Shown: in pieces, positions 1 through 8,740 of the stretch
How the letters are laid out: each line of letters starts with the position of its first letter
Position numbering within the stretch: the first letter of the stretch is position 1
NCBI GenBank assembly: GCA_020073145.1
Contig: JAIQFS010000006.1
Location: 62,001-126,000 of the forward strand
DNA length: 64,000 bases
Source: Terriglobia bacterium
GTDB taxonomy: Bacteria; Acidobacteriota; Terriglobia; Bryobacterales; Bryobacteraceae
Direction: 5' to 3'
Made by a program: the position numbers and the translations under genes
The notes under the pieces: generated by a model
Told to the model about the DNA's origin: nothing
Databases searched by the model: none
What the model saw: the letters and a program-made list of their open reading frames with translations, nothing else

Positions 1-236
1 GAATTCTGCGCCTCGCCATCATCCTGAGTTCGGTGAGCATTCTGTTTGTCGGCGTCACCGTATTTTCGCTATTCGCGGGGCAAGTGCTCGGAGTGCGAGC
101 CGACACGGTCTCGGTGCCATGCTTCGCCTTTTGCCTGATCGCCCTGATCGGCTCGCTCTATTTCTTCATCCGCGACGTCGGGATTTCGCTCACGGCGCTC
201 GAACTGGAAATTGCTCACTACGTAAAACAAAACTGA
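1..236 (+). CDS. DUF2721-like membrane protein, C-terminal part
   Basis: The reading frame is open through the left edge (codons in phase with base 3), so the true start lies outside the window; the GTG at 33 is only an internal candidate. The visible part has two hydrophobic segments separated by a short polar stretch and ends with FFIRDVGISLTALELEI, the kind of tail seen in DUF2721 membrane proteins. The family has no firm function. The assignment rests on this tail alone. Confidence 0.6.
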   Translation, partial: ILRLAIILSSVSILFVGVTVFSLFAGQVLGVRADTVSVPCFAFCLIALIGSLYFFIRDVGISLTALELEIAHYVKQN

Positions 237-268
237 CCCCACCGCCGGCCATCGGGTAGAATCAAAGG

Positions 269-706
269 GTGCCCTACCCTGAACAGTTCATTGCTCCCAT
301 GCGGGCGGACCTCACCCGATTTGGAGTCGAAGAGGCCCGGACTCCGGCCGAGGTGGACCGGCTCCTGGGACCGGACAGCGGCACTGTCCTGATGGTGGTG
401 AACTCCATCTGCGGGTGCGCCGCGGGAAGGGCACGGCCCGCCATTGGGATGGCCTTGCAGCATTCGGTTCGGCCCTCGAAGGTGGCGACCGTGTTCGCCG
501 GCGGAGACGGAGCGGCCGTAGCCCATCTGCGCGCCCTGCTGTCCGCTTATCCGCCGTCCTCGCCCTCGATGGCCCTTTTCCAGAACGGCAAGCCCGTCCA
601 CATGTTGCACCGCAGCGACATCGAGCGGCGCGAACCGGCGGAGATTGCGGAATTGTTGAGGGGCGCCTTCGACCGCTACTGCGCCGCGAACGCATCGGCG
701 CAGTGA
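269..706 (+). CDS. BrxA/BrxB family bacilliredoxin
   Basis: The 145-residue protein has the BrxA/BrxB (formerly DUF1094, YphP/YqiW) thioredoxin-like pattern: VVNSICGCAAGRARPA with a CGC active site near residues 48-50, then the FAGGDGAAVAHLR and SPSMALFQNGKPVHMLHR blocks. In Firmicutes these proteins remove bacillithiol from S-bacillithiolated proteins; whether this organism makes bacillithiol cannot be seen here. Length is normal for the family. The start is GTG with a weak AAAGG-like upstream sequence. It lies alone between a membrane protein gene and a STAS gene. Confidence 0.88.
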   Translation: MPYPEQFIAPMRADLTRFGVEEARTPAEVDRLLGPDSGTVLMVVNSICGCAAGRARPAIGMALQHSVRPSKVATVFAGGDGAAVAHLRALLSAYPPSSPSMALFQNGKPVHMLHRSDIERREPAEIAELLRGAFDRYCAANASAQ

Positions 707-772
707 CTCGCGACCCGTCCCGTTACCGCATCTGTAACGGAACTGAAACCTCCGTTTGCTAGACTCTCGCAA

Positions 773-1129
773 ATGGACCCCCTCGAAATCCGCAGTGACG
801 AGAGTTTAAGCGGCTCCCGCACGTTGTTCTTGAAAGGCCCTGTGACCCTCGGGAACATCTTTGAATTCCAGGACCTCGTCCGCCAGGTGCAGGCCAAGTC
901 CTTGATCATCGTGCTCGATGAAGTTTCGTACATGGATTCGGCGGGGCTCGGAGCCATCCTGGGCGCCTATGCCTCGTGCCAGCGCCATGGGCGCCAGTTC
1001 GGCCTGGCAAACGTTTCGCCGCGGGTCCGTACCGTCCTCCAAGTCGCCGAGGTCGATACGCTCATTCCCTGGTATGACACCTTCGAGGCAGCCAGATTGC
1101 ACCTCGCCTCCCAGGCGGAGAGCGCGTAG
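773..1129 (+). CDS. STAS-domain protein, anti-sigma-factor-antagonist type
   Basis: A single STAS domain fills the 118 residues. The segment DEVSYMDSAGLGAILGAY carries the conserved DSAGLG motif, whose Ser is the phosphorylation site in SpoIIAA/RsbV-like proteins. Such proteins sequester anti-sigma factors when unphosphorylated. No partner kinase or sigma factor gene lies next to it, so the target is unknown. Start ATG at 773; no strong Shine-Dalgarno sequence is visible. Confidence 0.85.
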   Translation: MDPLEIRSDESLSGSRTLFLKGPVTLGNIFEFQDLVRQVQAKSLIIVLDEVSYMDSAGLGAILGAYASCQRHGRQFGLANVSPRVRTVLQVAEVDTLIPWYDTFEAARLHLASQAESA

Positions 1130-1233
1130 TGGTGTGCGAGGCTGCGCAGGCTTACCAGGAGTGTCAGGGAAGAATGACCCTTCGGCGTGCTTTGGTGGTT
1201 TGATAAGTTCATTGGTTTCAGAGACGAACGCAG

Positions 1234-1575
1234 ATGGTTATGGGATTGCTCAAGGTAGGCCGAGGCCTTATGCAAGCATCTGCGGAATTCCTGGACTGCA
1301 ACAACCTGGCGCCTGGTTCGTTCGTGGACGTGGAGACCAAGAGCCGCCGCTACCATATCGAATGCCTGGGCGGGAATTCGGTCCGCATCTCCGGTCATCC
1401 GCAGTATTGCCCGCTTCCCGTGTTCGCCCACTTGGAAGGCTCGATCAATGGCGACGGCCTGCTCGACACCGGCCTCATTGAGCGCGGCATGCGTTTGTTG
1501 TTTGTCGTAGAGGACCGAGTCCCGGTCACCACTTCGAAAATCCTGCACGTGCACTGCGAATCCAGGCGGGATTAA
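1234..1575 (+). CDS. conserved-looking hypothetical protein
   Basis: The 113-residue soluble protein is not recognised. It has alternating hydrophobic strands, for example RRYHIECLGGNSVRISGHP and GMRLLFVVEDRVPVTTSKIL, suggesting a small beta-rich domain, and no signal peptide or membrane segment. Two ATG codons (1234, 1240) are possible starts. It follows the STAS gene by about 100 bp on the same strand, so co-transcription is possible. It could be a small regulatory domain, but no function can be given. Confidence 0.6.
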   Translation: MVMGLLKVGRGLMQASAEFLDCNNLAPGSFVDVETKSRRYHIECLGGNSVRISGHPQYCPLPVFAHLEGSINGDGLLDTGLIERGMRLLFVVEDRVPVTTSKILHVHCESRRD

Positions 1576-1759
1576 TCAGGCCGTCCAATCGACAGCAACT
1601 TCCAGGCCGCCACCGCTCAGAGTCTTGCGAGTTTGACCCTTAACGAAAGACCACTCCTATGAATTCCCCGAATTCCGGGTTGTGCGAAAGTGAACTTCCA
1701 GACCGGTCAAGATTCCGAGAGGGAGAGTTTCGGGGGACGGAGCTCCGACGCGCGCCCGG

Positions 1760-2788
1760 TCAGCGTTTCTCACGCCACGGCGCCGTGAAGATGTTGAATT
1801 CATACGGCGTCTTGGCGTCTTTGTCCGAGGCGAAGACGATGGTCTTGCCGTCGGGGGAGAACTCGGGGAAGGCGGTGAAGCCGCCGAATTTCGTCACTTG
1901 CTCCAGGCCAGTGCCGTCTACGTTGATGAGATACAGCTCGAATTTGCGGCTGTCGCATTCGTGCTTGTTGGAGGCGAACAGAATCCGCTTGCCATCCGGC
2001 GTGAACGTCGGGGCGAAGCTGGCGCAGTTGAAATTCGTGATCTGCCTGGCGTGGCTGCCGTCGGCGTCGGCCACCATCAACTCCATCTTCATAGGGGCGG
2101 TCAGGTTCTCGGCCAGCAACGATTTGTACTTGTCCATGTCGGCCGGGGTCTTGGGGTAATTCGAACGCCAGACCAATTTCTTGCCGTCGCGGGAAAAGAC
2201 CGGGCCGCCGTCATAGCCGCTGGTTTTCGTGAGCTGCTTCTTGTTCGAACCATCGGGGCGCATGGTCCAGAGGTCCAGATCGCCCGAAGCCAGCGAGGTG
2301 TAGACGATTTGCCCGCTCTGGAAATTCACCGTGCCTTCGGCATCGTAGCCGGGGGTATCGGTGAGGCGCTTTTCGATCTTGCCGTCATCGGTGGCCAGGA
2401 AAATGTCGTAGCCGGGAAAGACGCCCCAGACGTAGCCTTTGCTGCGATCGGGAGGAGCGGGACAGGCATCGCCCGCCAAATGCGTCGAGGCGTAGATGAT
2501 GTGCTTGTTGTCGGGCAGGAAGTAGCCGCAGGTGGTGCGGCCTTTGCCGGTGGAAACCAGGTGCTGGTCCGAGCCATCGGCGTTCATGACGAAGATCTGG
2601 TCGCACGAATAGGGCTCGCGCGTGGTTTGAAAGATGATGCGCTTGCCATCGGGCGCCCAGTAGGCCTCGGCGTTCTCGCCTCCCTGGGTGAGTTGGCGCA
2701 GTTCGCCCACGGAAACCGATTGCGCGGTAGCCAGGCTGGCGGCGGCCAGGGCGGCCGCGGCCACAGTGACGAAAATCGTCTTCTTCAT
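1760..2788 (-). CDS. TolB-like WD40/PD40 beta-propeller protein, exported
   Basis: A Sec signal peptide (residues 1-22, ending near ATAQS) is followed by repeated PD40 blades with the signature SPDGKxIxF, seen as WAPDGKRIIFQT, FSRDGKKLVWRS, FTPDGKRILFAS and FSPDGKTIVFAS. At 342 residues this is a propeller alone, without the N-terminal domain of true TolB. It probably works in the periplasm as a binding scaffold. Its ATG overlaps the stop of the sigma-54 activator gene upstream (ATGA), so the two are probably translationally coupled. Confidence 0.8.
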   Translation of the reverse strand: MKKTIFVTVAAAALAAASLATAQSVSVGELRQLTQGGENAEAYWAPDGKRIIFQTTREPYSCDQIFVMNADGSDQHLVSTGKGRTTCGYFLPDNKHIIYASTHLAGDACPAPPDRSKGYVWGVFPGYDIFLATDDGKIEKRLTDTPGYDAEGTVNFQSGQIVYTSLASGDLDLWTMRPDGSNKKQLTKTSGYDGGPVFSRDGKKLVWRSNYPKTPADMDKYKSLLAENLTAPMKMELMVADADGSHARQITNFNCASFAPTFTPDGKRILFASNKHECDSRKFELYLINVDGTGLEQVTKFGGFTAFPEFSPDGKTIVFASDKDAKTPYEFNIFTAPWREKR

Positions 2789-4128
2789 CGCAAATTGAAC
2801 TTCTTCATCTTATAGCGCAGGGTGTCGCGCGTGATGCGCAGCAGGCGCGCGGCTTGCGTCTGGTTGCCGTTGGTCTTTTCCAGTGCGCGGGAGAGCAAGC
2901 TGCGCTCGTTGTCTTCGAGCGAAAGGCCGTCGCTAGGCATCTCGGCGCCCAGATCCACGGAGATCGAACTACCCCCATCCGGATGGGAGATCGAGATGGG
3001 CAGGCTGGCCGCGGTGATGTGCCCCGTTTCTTCCAAAATCATGGCGCGCTCGATGGCGTTGCGCAGTTCGCGCACATTGCCCGGCCAGGCATGAGAAACC
3101 AGCAGCTTGGCCGCGGGGTCGGTTACCCCCTCGATGTTGCGCTTGAACTTACGGTTGTAGTGTTCGATGAAGAAGCGGGTGAGCGGCAGGATATCGTCGG
3201 CTCGGTCGCGCAGGGGCGGAATCAGGATCTGGATGACGTTGAGGCGGAAATACAGGTCCTGGCGAAAGGCCCCTTCCTTGACTGCCTCGCGCAGATTCTT
3301 GTTGGTGGCGGCGACCACGCGCAGGTCGAGCTTGATGTCCTTGAGACCGCCCAAGCGCCGAAAGGTCTGGTCTTCGAGCACGCGCAGGAGCTTGGCCTGC
3401 AGCATCAGGGGAATCTCACCGATTTCATCCAGGAAGAGGGTACCTTTGTCGGCCAACTCGAAAATGCCGCGCTTCTGGGCACGGGCGTCGGTAAAAGCAC
3501 CCTTTTCGTACCCGAATAGTTCGCTCTCCAACAGCGTTTCCGGTATGGCCGCGCAGTTGATGGCGATGAACGGCTCGGCCTGCCGCAGGCTCTGGTAATG
3601 CAGAGTTTTGGCGACCAGATCTTTGCCGGTTCCGTTTTCGCCTTCGAGCAGGATGGTCGTGGCCTCGCTGGCGGCGACGCGGCGCACGAAGTTCATCACC
3701 TCGCGCATGGGCCCGGATTCGCCGATCACCTCGCGCTTTTGGGGAGCGGCTTCCTCGGTGATGTCTTTAATGGTGGCGACCACGCCCGCAAGCTGGCCGT
3801 CGTCGCCGAACATCTGGGTGGTCCGCATTACCACCAGGCGCTCCATGCCGTTCCCTGTATTCAGCCGGACGGTGCTTTGGGGAGACGCGGCGGCATGATT
3901 CAAACCCACCAATACGCCGCAACCCGGCTCACAGACCGTACATTTGAAGATTTCCTGGCAGTGCTTGCCGAGCATTTCTTCGGAGGACATGCCGAAGAGC
4001 TTCTCCGCCGAGCGGTTGACGCCCGTGATGGTGAACTCGGGATCGTACAGGACCAGCGCATCAGAGAGCTGGTCGAAGACCGATTCCAAGACGCTCGCGT
4101 TTTGCCAACCCGGAGTGAGCTTCGACAT
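2785..4128 (-). CDS. PAS-domain sigma-54-dependent activator (NtrC family)
   Basis: 447 residues in three parts. An N-terminal PAS domain (about 10-130) contains CTVCEPGCG, a Cys cluster that could hold a redox or metal ligand. A central AAA+ domain (about 133-365) has Walker A GENGTGKD, the sigma-54-contacting loop as GAFTDA instead of the usual GAFTGA, and Walker [12 protein letters not shown]-terminal Fis-type helix-turn-helix (about 405-447) ends in [12 protein letters not shown]. There is no receiver domain, so the signal is probably sensed by PAS. It is divergent from a cytochrome operon that has a -24/-12 promoter and is its likely regulator. Confidence 0.93.
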   Translation of the reverse strand: MSKLTPGWQNASVLESVFDQLSDALVLYDPEFTITGVNRSAEKLFGMSSEEMLGKHCQEIFKCTVCEPGCGVLVGLNHAAASPQSTVRLNTGNGMERLVVMRTTQMFGDDGQLAGVVATIKDITEEAAPQKREVIGESGPMREVMNFVRRVAASEATTILLEGENGTGKDLVAKTLHYQSLRQAEPFIAINCAAIPETLLESELFGYEKGAFTDARAQKRGIFELADKGTLFLDEIGEIPLMLQAKLLRVLEDQTFRRLGGLKDIKLDLRVVAATNKNLREAVKEGAFRQDLYFRLNVIQILIPPLRDRADDILPLTRFFIEHYNRKFKRNIEGVTDPAAKLLVSHAWPGNVRELRNAIERAMILEETGHITAASLPISISHPDGGSSISVDLGAEMPSDGLSLEDNERSLLSRALEKTNGNQTQAARLLRITRDTLRYKMKKFNLR

Positions 4129-4147
4129 GATCGAGACCGTGTTTTCA

Positions 4148-4156
4148 AGTATAACA
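4148..4156 (-). promoter_or_regulatory. extended -10 element for the sigma-54 activator gene
   Basis: Read on the minus strand this is TGTTATACT, which fits an extended -10 (TGnTATAaT). It lies about 20 bp upstream of the ATG at 4128. No good -35 box is seen, as is common for extended -10 promoters. Prediction by pattern only. Confidence 0.4.
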
Positions 4157-4181
4157 GTCCTCTTTGGGTTAATTGGCTCAG

Positions 4182-4199
4182 CCCCTGCGTTTGCGGGGG
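4182..4199. repeat. inverted repeat between divergent activator and cytochrome genes
   Basis: CCCCTGC-GTTT-GCGGGGG is a 7-bp dyad with one G-T mismatch and a four-base centre. It lies about 65 bp upstream of the -24 box at 4264. It could be an activator-binding site, although such sites usually sit somewhat further upstream. Confidence 0.3.
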
Positions 4200-4263
4200 A
4201 ATTGACGCCAGCCAGCTCCCCGCGGCGGCTCCGAACCTACTGGAACCAGAGGGACTAAGCAGG

Positions 4264-4279
4264 TGGTAATGCAATTGCT
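4264..4279 (+). promoter_or_regulatory. sigma-54 (-24/-12) promoter of the cytochrome operon
   Basis: TGGTAATGCAATTGCT matches the -24/-12 consensus TGGCAC-N5-TTGCW at the key positions, with GG and GC separated by exactly 10 bases. Counting from GC, transcription would begin near 4290, immediately before the GGAGG ribosome site at 4291-4295 and the ATG at 4300, giving a very short leader. The adjacent divergent gene encodes a sigma-54 activator, which supports the call. Confidence 0.65.
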
Positions 4280-4299
4280 AAATCTCCAGCGGAGGCTTC

Positions 4300-4518
4300 A
4301 TGGCACGGCTGAAAATCATCATCCCGGCGGTCATTTTACTAAGCGGTTTCCTGGTTTGCTCGACGGCCTCGTACGGCAAGGCTGAATACACCAAGGCCAC
4401 CAAGAAGGGCTGCGTCTACTGCCACGTGGACGCTCAGAAGGCTCCCAAGGATCTGAAAGAACCAGGCAAGTATTACCAGGAACACAAAACCCTGGACGGC
4501 TACAAAGAGGCTAAGTAG
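4300..4518 (+). CDS. small mono-heme c-type cytochrome
   Basis: The 72-residue preprotein has an N-terminal signal peptide (about residues 1-27) and one CXXCH haem site (KKGCVYCHVDAQ). No clear Met axial ligand is visible, so bis-His ligation or an unusual ligand is possible. A perfect GGAGG lies 5 bases before the ATG. It is the first gene of the cytochrome operon and probably a periplasmic electron shuttle for the larger proteins encoded downstream. Confidence 0.8.
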   Translation: MARLKIIIPAVILLSGFLVCSTASYGKAEYTKATKKGCVYCHVDAQKAPKDLKEPGKYYQEHKTLDGYKEAK

Positions 4519-4548
4519 CGCCGGGGTTGTTGGGGAGTGGAGAGGTCC

Positions 4549-4983
4549 ATGATGCGAACGGTTCAGCTTGTGATCGCTGACGCCGTCTACGCGGCGGCGC
4601 TGCGGGACGCGTTATCTCACAGCGGCCCGTGGCACGTCGAATTCGTGGATCGCCCGAACCTGGAACGCCCCGGCGTTCTGGTTCTAGACGAACCAGCCTT
4701 TGAGCGACTGGCTCTCCCCCTCGCCCGCCCAGAGCGAGTGGTGCTCATCATCCGCCAGGACCCCGACCTGTTGGCCCAGGCCTGGGACGCTGGGATCGTG
4801 TCGGTGGTTTCGCGGGTCGACACCCTCCCTACAGTGCTGCTGGCGATTATGGCGGCCGCCTTGCGGGCCGCTCAAGCCCACGAGACCGTAACCAGCGACA
4901 TTTCCCCCAGTGCCTCTATTATTCCTGCGCAAATAACCCCACAAAGTCCGATTTCCAGACCCAGACGTTGCAGAACACCATAG
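4549..4983 (+). CDS. degenerate receiver-like protein
   Basis: About 144 residues. The first 110 look like a response-regulator receiver fold: strand VQLVIAD, strand GVLVLDE, strand RVVLIIRQ, then WDAGIVSVVSRVDTLPTVLL, which resembles the alpha4-beta5-alpha5 face of LuxR/NarL-type receivers. The conserved Thr/Ser after strand 4 and the Lys after strand 5 are not present, so phosphorylation is doubtful. No DNA-binding domain follows; the tail is Ser/Pro-rich. ATG codons at 4549 and 4552 follow an AGAGG site and are preferred over the GTG at 4537. It sits inside the cytochrome operon. Confidence 0.55.
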   Translation: MMRTVQLVIADAVYAAALRDALSHSGPWHVEFVDRPNLERPGVLVLDEPAFERLALPLARPERVVLIIRQDPDLLAQAWDAGIVSVVSRVDTLPTVLLAIMAAALRAAQAHETVTSDISPSASIIPAQITPQSPISRPRRCRTP

Positions 4984-5053
4984 TTTGGCGTGTCTTGGCG
5001 CGCGGTGCGCTTGGACCACGGCGTGCAAGAATCCTTACTCAGAATCGAGGTGC

Positions 5054-5338
5054 ATGATGAACATCAACTTCACTCCCTTCGCGATCCTGTGGGCCGTCTT
5101 GGCTTTGGTGGTGCTGGTGATGGCCGGCTATCGCAAGATGGTGAGCGGGCACGAGGATGAGACGCTCCACCTGACGAACCCGTCGGAATCCGCGCACCAG
5201 GTCTCCATTGCCGATAAACTGGAACACATCGACAAATGGGGCAAGCTGCTCACCATCGTCGTGGTGGCCTACGGCTTCGTCCTGGCGCTCGCCTACACCT
5301 ATCAGACGTGGGTTCAAGCCAGCACCCTGGTGAGGTAA
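5054..5338 (+). CDS. small two-helix membrane protein of the cytochrome operon
   Basis: The protein has 93-94 residues with two predicted membrane helices, FAILWAVLALVVLVMAGY and LLTIVVVAYGFVLALAYTY, separated by a polar loop containing several His residues. Start at ATG 5054 or 5057 after CGAGG; an upstream in-frame GTG has no ribosome site. It ends 5 bases before the next ATG, so it is tightly coupled to the large cytochrome gene. It may be a small subunit or assembly partner; no named family is recognised. Confidence 0.65.
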   Translation: MMNINFTPFAILWAVLALVVLVMAGYRKMVSGHEDETLHLTNPSESAHQVSIADKLEHIDKWGKLLTIVVVAYGFVLALAYTYQTWVQASTLVR

Positions 5339-5343
5339 ATCCC

Positions 5344-7083
5344 ATGGCGAGCCGGGCACTGCCGCGCCTCTCGCTCGGTTTCGCCCTCGTTGTTGTTTTC
5401 TTGGGGGCGCCGGTCCTGAGTCTGGGTGCCGACGCTCCAGGAGTGGACTGTGTCTCCTGCCACGAGCAGGGACAGAAACTGCAGAAGAGCGCGCACGCCG
5501 CGCTGACCTGCGACACGTGCCACGACGGGCACGACAAATTTCCCCATCCCGACAACATCCCCAAACCCCAATGCACCACCTGTCACCAGGACCAGGCTGG
5601 AGAATATGCCAGCGGCGTCCATGGCCAGGCCCGCAAGAACGGGAATGAGGGCGCGCCGGACTGCGCGATGTGCCACGGCAGCGCCCACGAACTGCTTCCG
5701 CCCAAATCGCAGGCGTTTCGCTCGGCGGTGCCGGATACCTGCGGGCTGTGCCACGGCGATGTGGTCACGCGATTCCGCGCCAGCGTGCACGGTCAGGCAC
5801 TGGCGCGCGGCATCACGCAGGCGCCGCTATGCACCGATTGTCACGGCGAGCACAACATCCTCAAGCACACCAACCAGGCTTCGCCGGTCAACAGCGCCAA
5901 CATCCGGGATACCTGCGGCAGTTGCCACGGCGACGTGCTGCTGACGCGGAAATTCGGGTTGCCCGCCGACCGCCTGGTGAGCTTCGATTCCTCGTTCCAC
6001 GGCCTGGCCGCCAAGGCGGGCTCCCAGACCGTAGCCAACTGCGCCAGTTGCCACGGCGTCCACAACATTCTGCCGTCGTCAGACGCCAAATCTACCGTCA
6101 ATGCCAAGAACCTACCGACGACCTGCGGCAAGTGCCACCCGGGCGCCGGGACGCGCTTCGCCATCAGCCAGGTGCACTTGACCCAAGGACGCGCGGAACC
6201 GGCCGGGGTGCGCTGGGTACGCGAGTTCTACCTGCTGGTCATTCCCGTGACCCTGGGGCTGATGCTCGTCCACAACGCCGGTGACTGGATTCGCAAACTG
6301 GTCCGGGCACGCTTCAACGCCAGTTCCAGCCGCGCCGAAACGCGGCCGGGGCCTCGCGAGCTGCGGATGCTGCCGTTCGAACGCGTGCTGCACGCCGTAT
6401 TGGCCGTCTCCTTCATCGTGCTGGCCTGGACCGGCTTTGCCCTGAAGTATCCGGACCAGTGGTGGGCGCGGCCGCTGCTCCTGATGGAAGGAGCGCGGTC
6501 GGTGCGCAGCCTGATTCATCGCACGGCGGCGGTATTCTTCCTGATCACCGCGATGGCGCACGGAATCTCCTTGCTTGTCAGCCGCCGGTTGCGCCAACAC
6601 TGGAAGGCGATGCTGCCGAACCGGAACGACGCTCGCGAAGGCATCGCCGGCTTGGCCTACAATCTGGGGCTCGGCTCCGTGCCGCCGGCCCGCTCCTCCC
6701 ACAGCTACATGGAGAAGGCCGAGTATTGGGCCCTGATCTGGGGCACGGTGGTGATGGCGGCCACCGGCTTGCTGCTCTGGGCCAATAATCTGGCGCTGCA
6801 ATTGCTCCCCAAACTCTGGCTGGATGTCGCCACTTCCATTCACTTCTATGAAGCGATTCTCGCCGCGGCCGCCATTGTCATTTGGCATTTCTACTCCACC
6901 ATCTTCGATCCCGAGGTCTACCCGTTGGATACCGCCTTCCTGACTGGCTTTAGCGTGAAGAAACCGCCTGCCCACACCCCCATCAACCATCCGGTGAGCG
7001 AGCCCTCCGCGCCGCCGAAGGCGGCCGTGCCGAAAGATCCGGATACCGAGCAACCACAGGAAGCGCCGACTGCGGGAGACTAG
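5344..7083 (+). CDS. nine-heme c / cytochrome b fusion, CbcL-like architecture
   Basis: 579 residues. After a signal peptide there are nine CXXCH motifs (CVSCH, CDTCH, CTTCH, CAMCH, CGLCH, CTDCH, CGSCH, CASCH, CGKCH) in the first 300 residues. The second half has about five membrane helices with paired His in the pattern of cytochrome b561/HydC/FdnI subunits (FERVLHAVLAV, LIHRTAAVFFL, SIHFYEAILA, IVIWHFYSTI). This arrangement matches Geobacter CbcL, an inner-membrane quinol oxidase used in metal reduction. ATG 5344 follows GAGGT. The C-terminal 40 residues are Pro-rich. Direction of electron flow and acceptor are inferred, not shown. Confidence 0.88.
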   Translation: MASRALPRLSLGFALVVVFLGAPVLSLGADAPGVDCVSCHEQGQKLQKSAHAALTCDTCHDGHDKFPHPDNIPKPQCTTCHQDQAGEYASGVHGQARKNGNEGAPDCAMCHGSAHELLPPKSQAFRSAVPDTCGLCHGDVVTRFRASVHGQALARGITQAPLCTDCHGEHNILKHTNQASPVNSANIRDTCGSCHGDVLLTRKFGLPADRLVSFDSSFHGLAAKAGSQTVANCASCHGVHNILPSSDAKSTVNAKNLPTTCGKCHPGAGTRFAISQVHLTQGRAEPAGVRWVREFYLLVIPVTLGLMLVHNAGDWIRKLVRARFNASSSRAETRPGPRELRMLPFERVLHAVLAVSFIVLAWTGFALKYPDQWWARPLLLMEGARSVRSLIHRTAAVFFLITAMAHGISLLVSRRLRQHWKAMLPNRNDAREGIAGLAYNLGLGSVPPARSSHSYMEKAEYWALIWGTVVMAATGLLLWANNLALQLLPKLWLDVATSIHFYEAILAAAAIVIWHFYSTIFDPEVYPLDTAFLTGFSVKKPPAHTPINHPVSEPSAPPKAAVPKDPDTEQPQEAPTAGD

Positions 7084-7090
7084 TAGGGAA

Positions 7091-8530
7091 ATGACGCCCA
7101 ACACGCCGAACCGGCTTGGCCCCAAGTGGCTGTCACCGGTCATCCATCTGTGTAACAACTGGATCAGCCTGACGGGGGTGGTGATCGTTACCACGGCCTC
7201 AATCTTCTGGTTGTTCTTGCTGCCGACCACCTTGAGCGGAGGAACGCAGAGTCCGTACATCGGCATTCTCGCCTTCCTGACCATCCCGGTGCCATTCTTT
7301 GGCGGGCTGCTGCTGATCCCGCTCGGCATGTGGCTGCAGCGTCGGCGTGAAGGGCGCACTGCAGTCTATCCGCCGGATTTCCCGTTCCTCGCCTGGAGCA
7401 ATCCCGAACTCCGCAGACTGGTCTACTTCATCGGAGCCACAACTGTGATCAATGTGGTGGTGGCGAGCCAGCTCACCTACGGCGCCATCAACTATATGGA
7501 CTCGGTGACGTTTTGTGGGCAGACCTGCCACAACGTGATGCAGCCCGAGTTCACGGCGTACCAGAACTCGCCGCATGCGCGGGTGGAATGCGTGAAGTGT
7601 CACATCGGACCGGGGGCGTCTTGGTTCGTGCGCAGCAAGCTTTCGGGAGTGGGCCAAGTCTTCGCGGTGGCGTTCAACACCTACCCGAGGCCGATTCCGA
7701 CTCCCGTTGAGAATCTGCGGCCCGCGCGGGAGACCTGCGAATCGTGCCACTGGCCGCAGAAGTACGGTGAAGACCGGTTGCAGGTGATTCCAACCTACGC
7801 CTCCGACGAAAGCAACACGCGAACCGAGACCGTGCTCCTCGTCAAGATCGGCGGCGGGAACCACGGCATCGGCATTCACGGAACCCACTTGGGCCCCGGC
7901 GTGACCATCCGGTACGCGCACTCCGATCAGGCCCGGCAACAAATCCCCTGGGTTGAATACAACGGCCCCATGGGCAAGACCGTCTACGCCACGCCGGATG
8001 CCAAGATCGCGGGTCTACCCGTGCGCGTGATGGACTGTCTGGATTGCCACAACCGGCCGACCCACACCTACGAACTACCCGAGCGGGGCCTCGACACCGC
8101 CATGAACACGGGTCTCATTTCGCCAACCCTGCCATTCGCCAAGAAAGAGGCGCTGGAAATCCTCAAGGCAAGTTACGCTTCCCGCGCCGAGGCCGGGCTG
8201 CGCATCCCTGCTGCCTTCGAGAAGTATTATCAGGACCGTTACCCGGCCGTCTGGGAACAGCGGAAGTCCGACGTCACCGCGTCCGCGCTGCAAGTGCTGG
8301 CGCTCTGGAACCGCAACATCTTTCCGGATATGAAAGTCACGTGGGGCAGCTATCCCAATGATCTCGGCCACACGGATTTTCCGGGCTGCTTCCGGTGCCA
8401 CGATGGCAGCCACGCAAGCCAGGACGGCAAGTCCATTACCCAGGACTGCAACGCCTGCCACAACCTGCTGGCGGCGGACGAGAAGTCGCCAAAGGTGCTG
8501 GGCGATCTGGGAATCGGGGACCCCAAGTAG
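7091..8530 (+). CDS. NapC/NirT-type membrane-anchored six-heme cytochrome c
   Basis: 479 residues with three N-terminal membrane helices and a periplasmic haem domain. Haem sites are CGQTCH (a CXXXCH form), CVKCH, CESCH, CLDCH, CFRCH and CNACH. The block around QTCHNVMQPEFTAYQNSPHA is typical of NapC/NirT quinol-oxidising cytochromes. It begins 7 bases after the b/c fusion gene. Together the two proteins could form alternative or linked routes from menaquinol to periplasmic acceptors. No outer-membrane porin-cytochrome partner is encoded in the window. Confidence 0.9.
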   Translation: MTPNTPNRLGPKWLSPVIHLCNNWISLTGVVIVTTASIFWLFLLPTTLSGGTQSPYIGILAFLTIPVPFFGGLLLIPLGMWLQRRREGRTAVYPPDFPFLAWSNPELRRLVYFIGATTVINVVVASQLTYGAINYMDSVTFCGQTCHNVMQPEFTAYQNSPHARVECVKCHIGPGASWFVRSKLSGVGQVFAVAFNTYPRPIPTPVENLRPARETCESCHWPQKYGEDRLQVIPTYASDESNTRTETVLLVKIGGGNHGIGIHGTHLGPGVTIRYAHSDQARQQIPWVEYNGPMGKTVYATPDAKIAGLPVRVMDCLDCHNRPTHTYELPERGLDTAMNTGLISPTLPFAKKEALEILKASYASRAEAGLRIPAAFEKYYQDRYPAVWEQRKSDVTASALQVLALWNRNIFPDMKVTWGSYPNDLGHTDFPGCFRCHDGSHASQDGKSITQDCNACHNLLAADEKSPKVLGDLGIGDPK

Positions 8531-8740
8531 GGGCCGCAGTCCATCATCTGCTGGAATCCCGGCGTCTCTGGGGCACGGGGCTGGACTGGGTCGACGGCCA
8601 CATTCTTGCGTCGGCGAAGTTGTCCGGCCCGGGAATGGCGCCGACCGCGCCCGGAACGCCGGGCTGGGCGGATCGAGATCCACTACCGTCGAAAGGAGCC
8701 GCTCTCCGGCTAGAGGCGGCCGCGGCTATCATGGGGAGGC

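Noticed and set aside
4301-4320. TGGCACG resembling a -24 box at the start of the mono-heme cytochrome gene
   Set aside because: No GC at the required distance downstream, and it lies inside the coding sequence; the properly spaced site is at 4264-4279.
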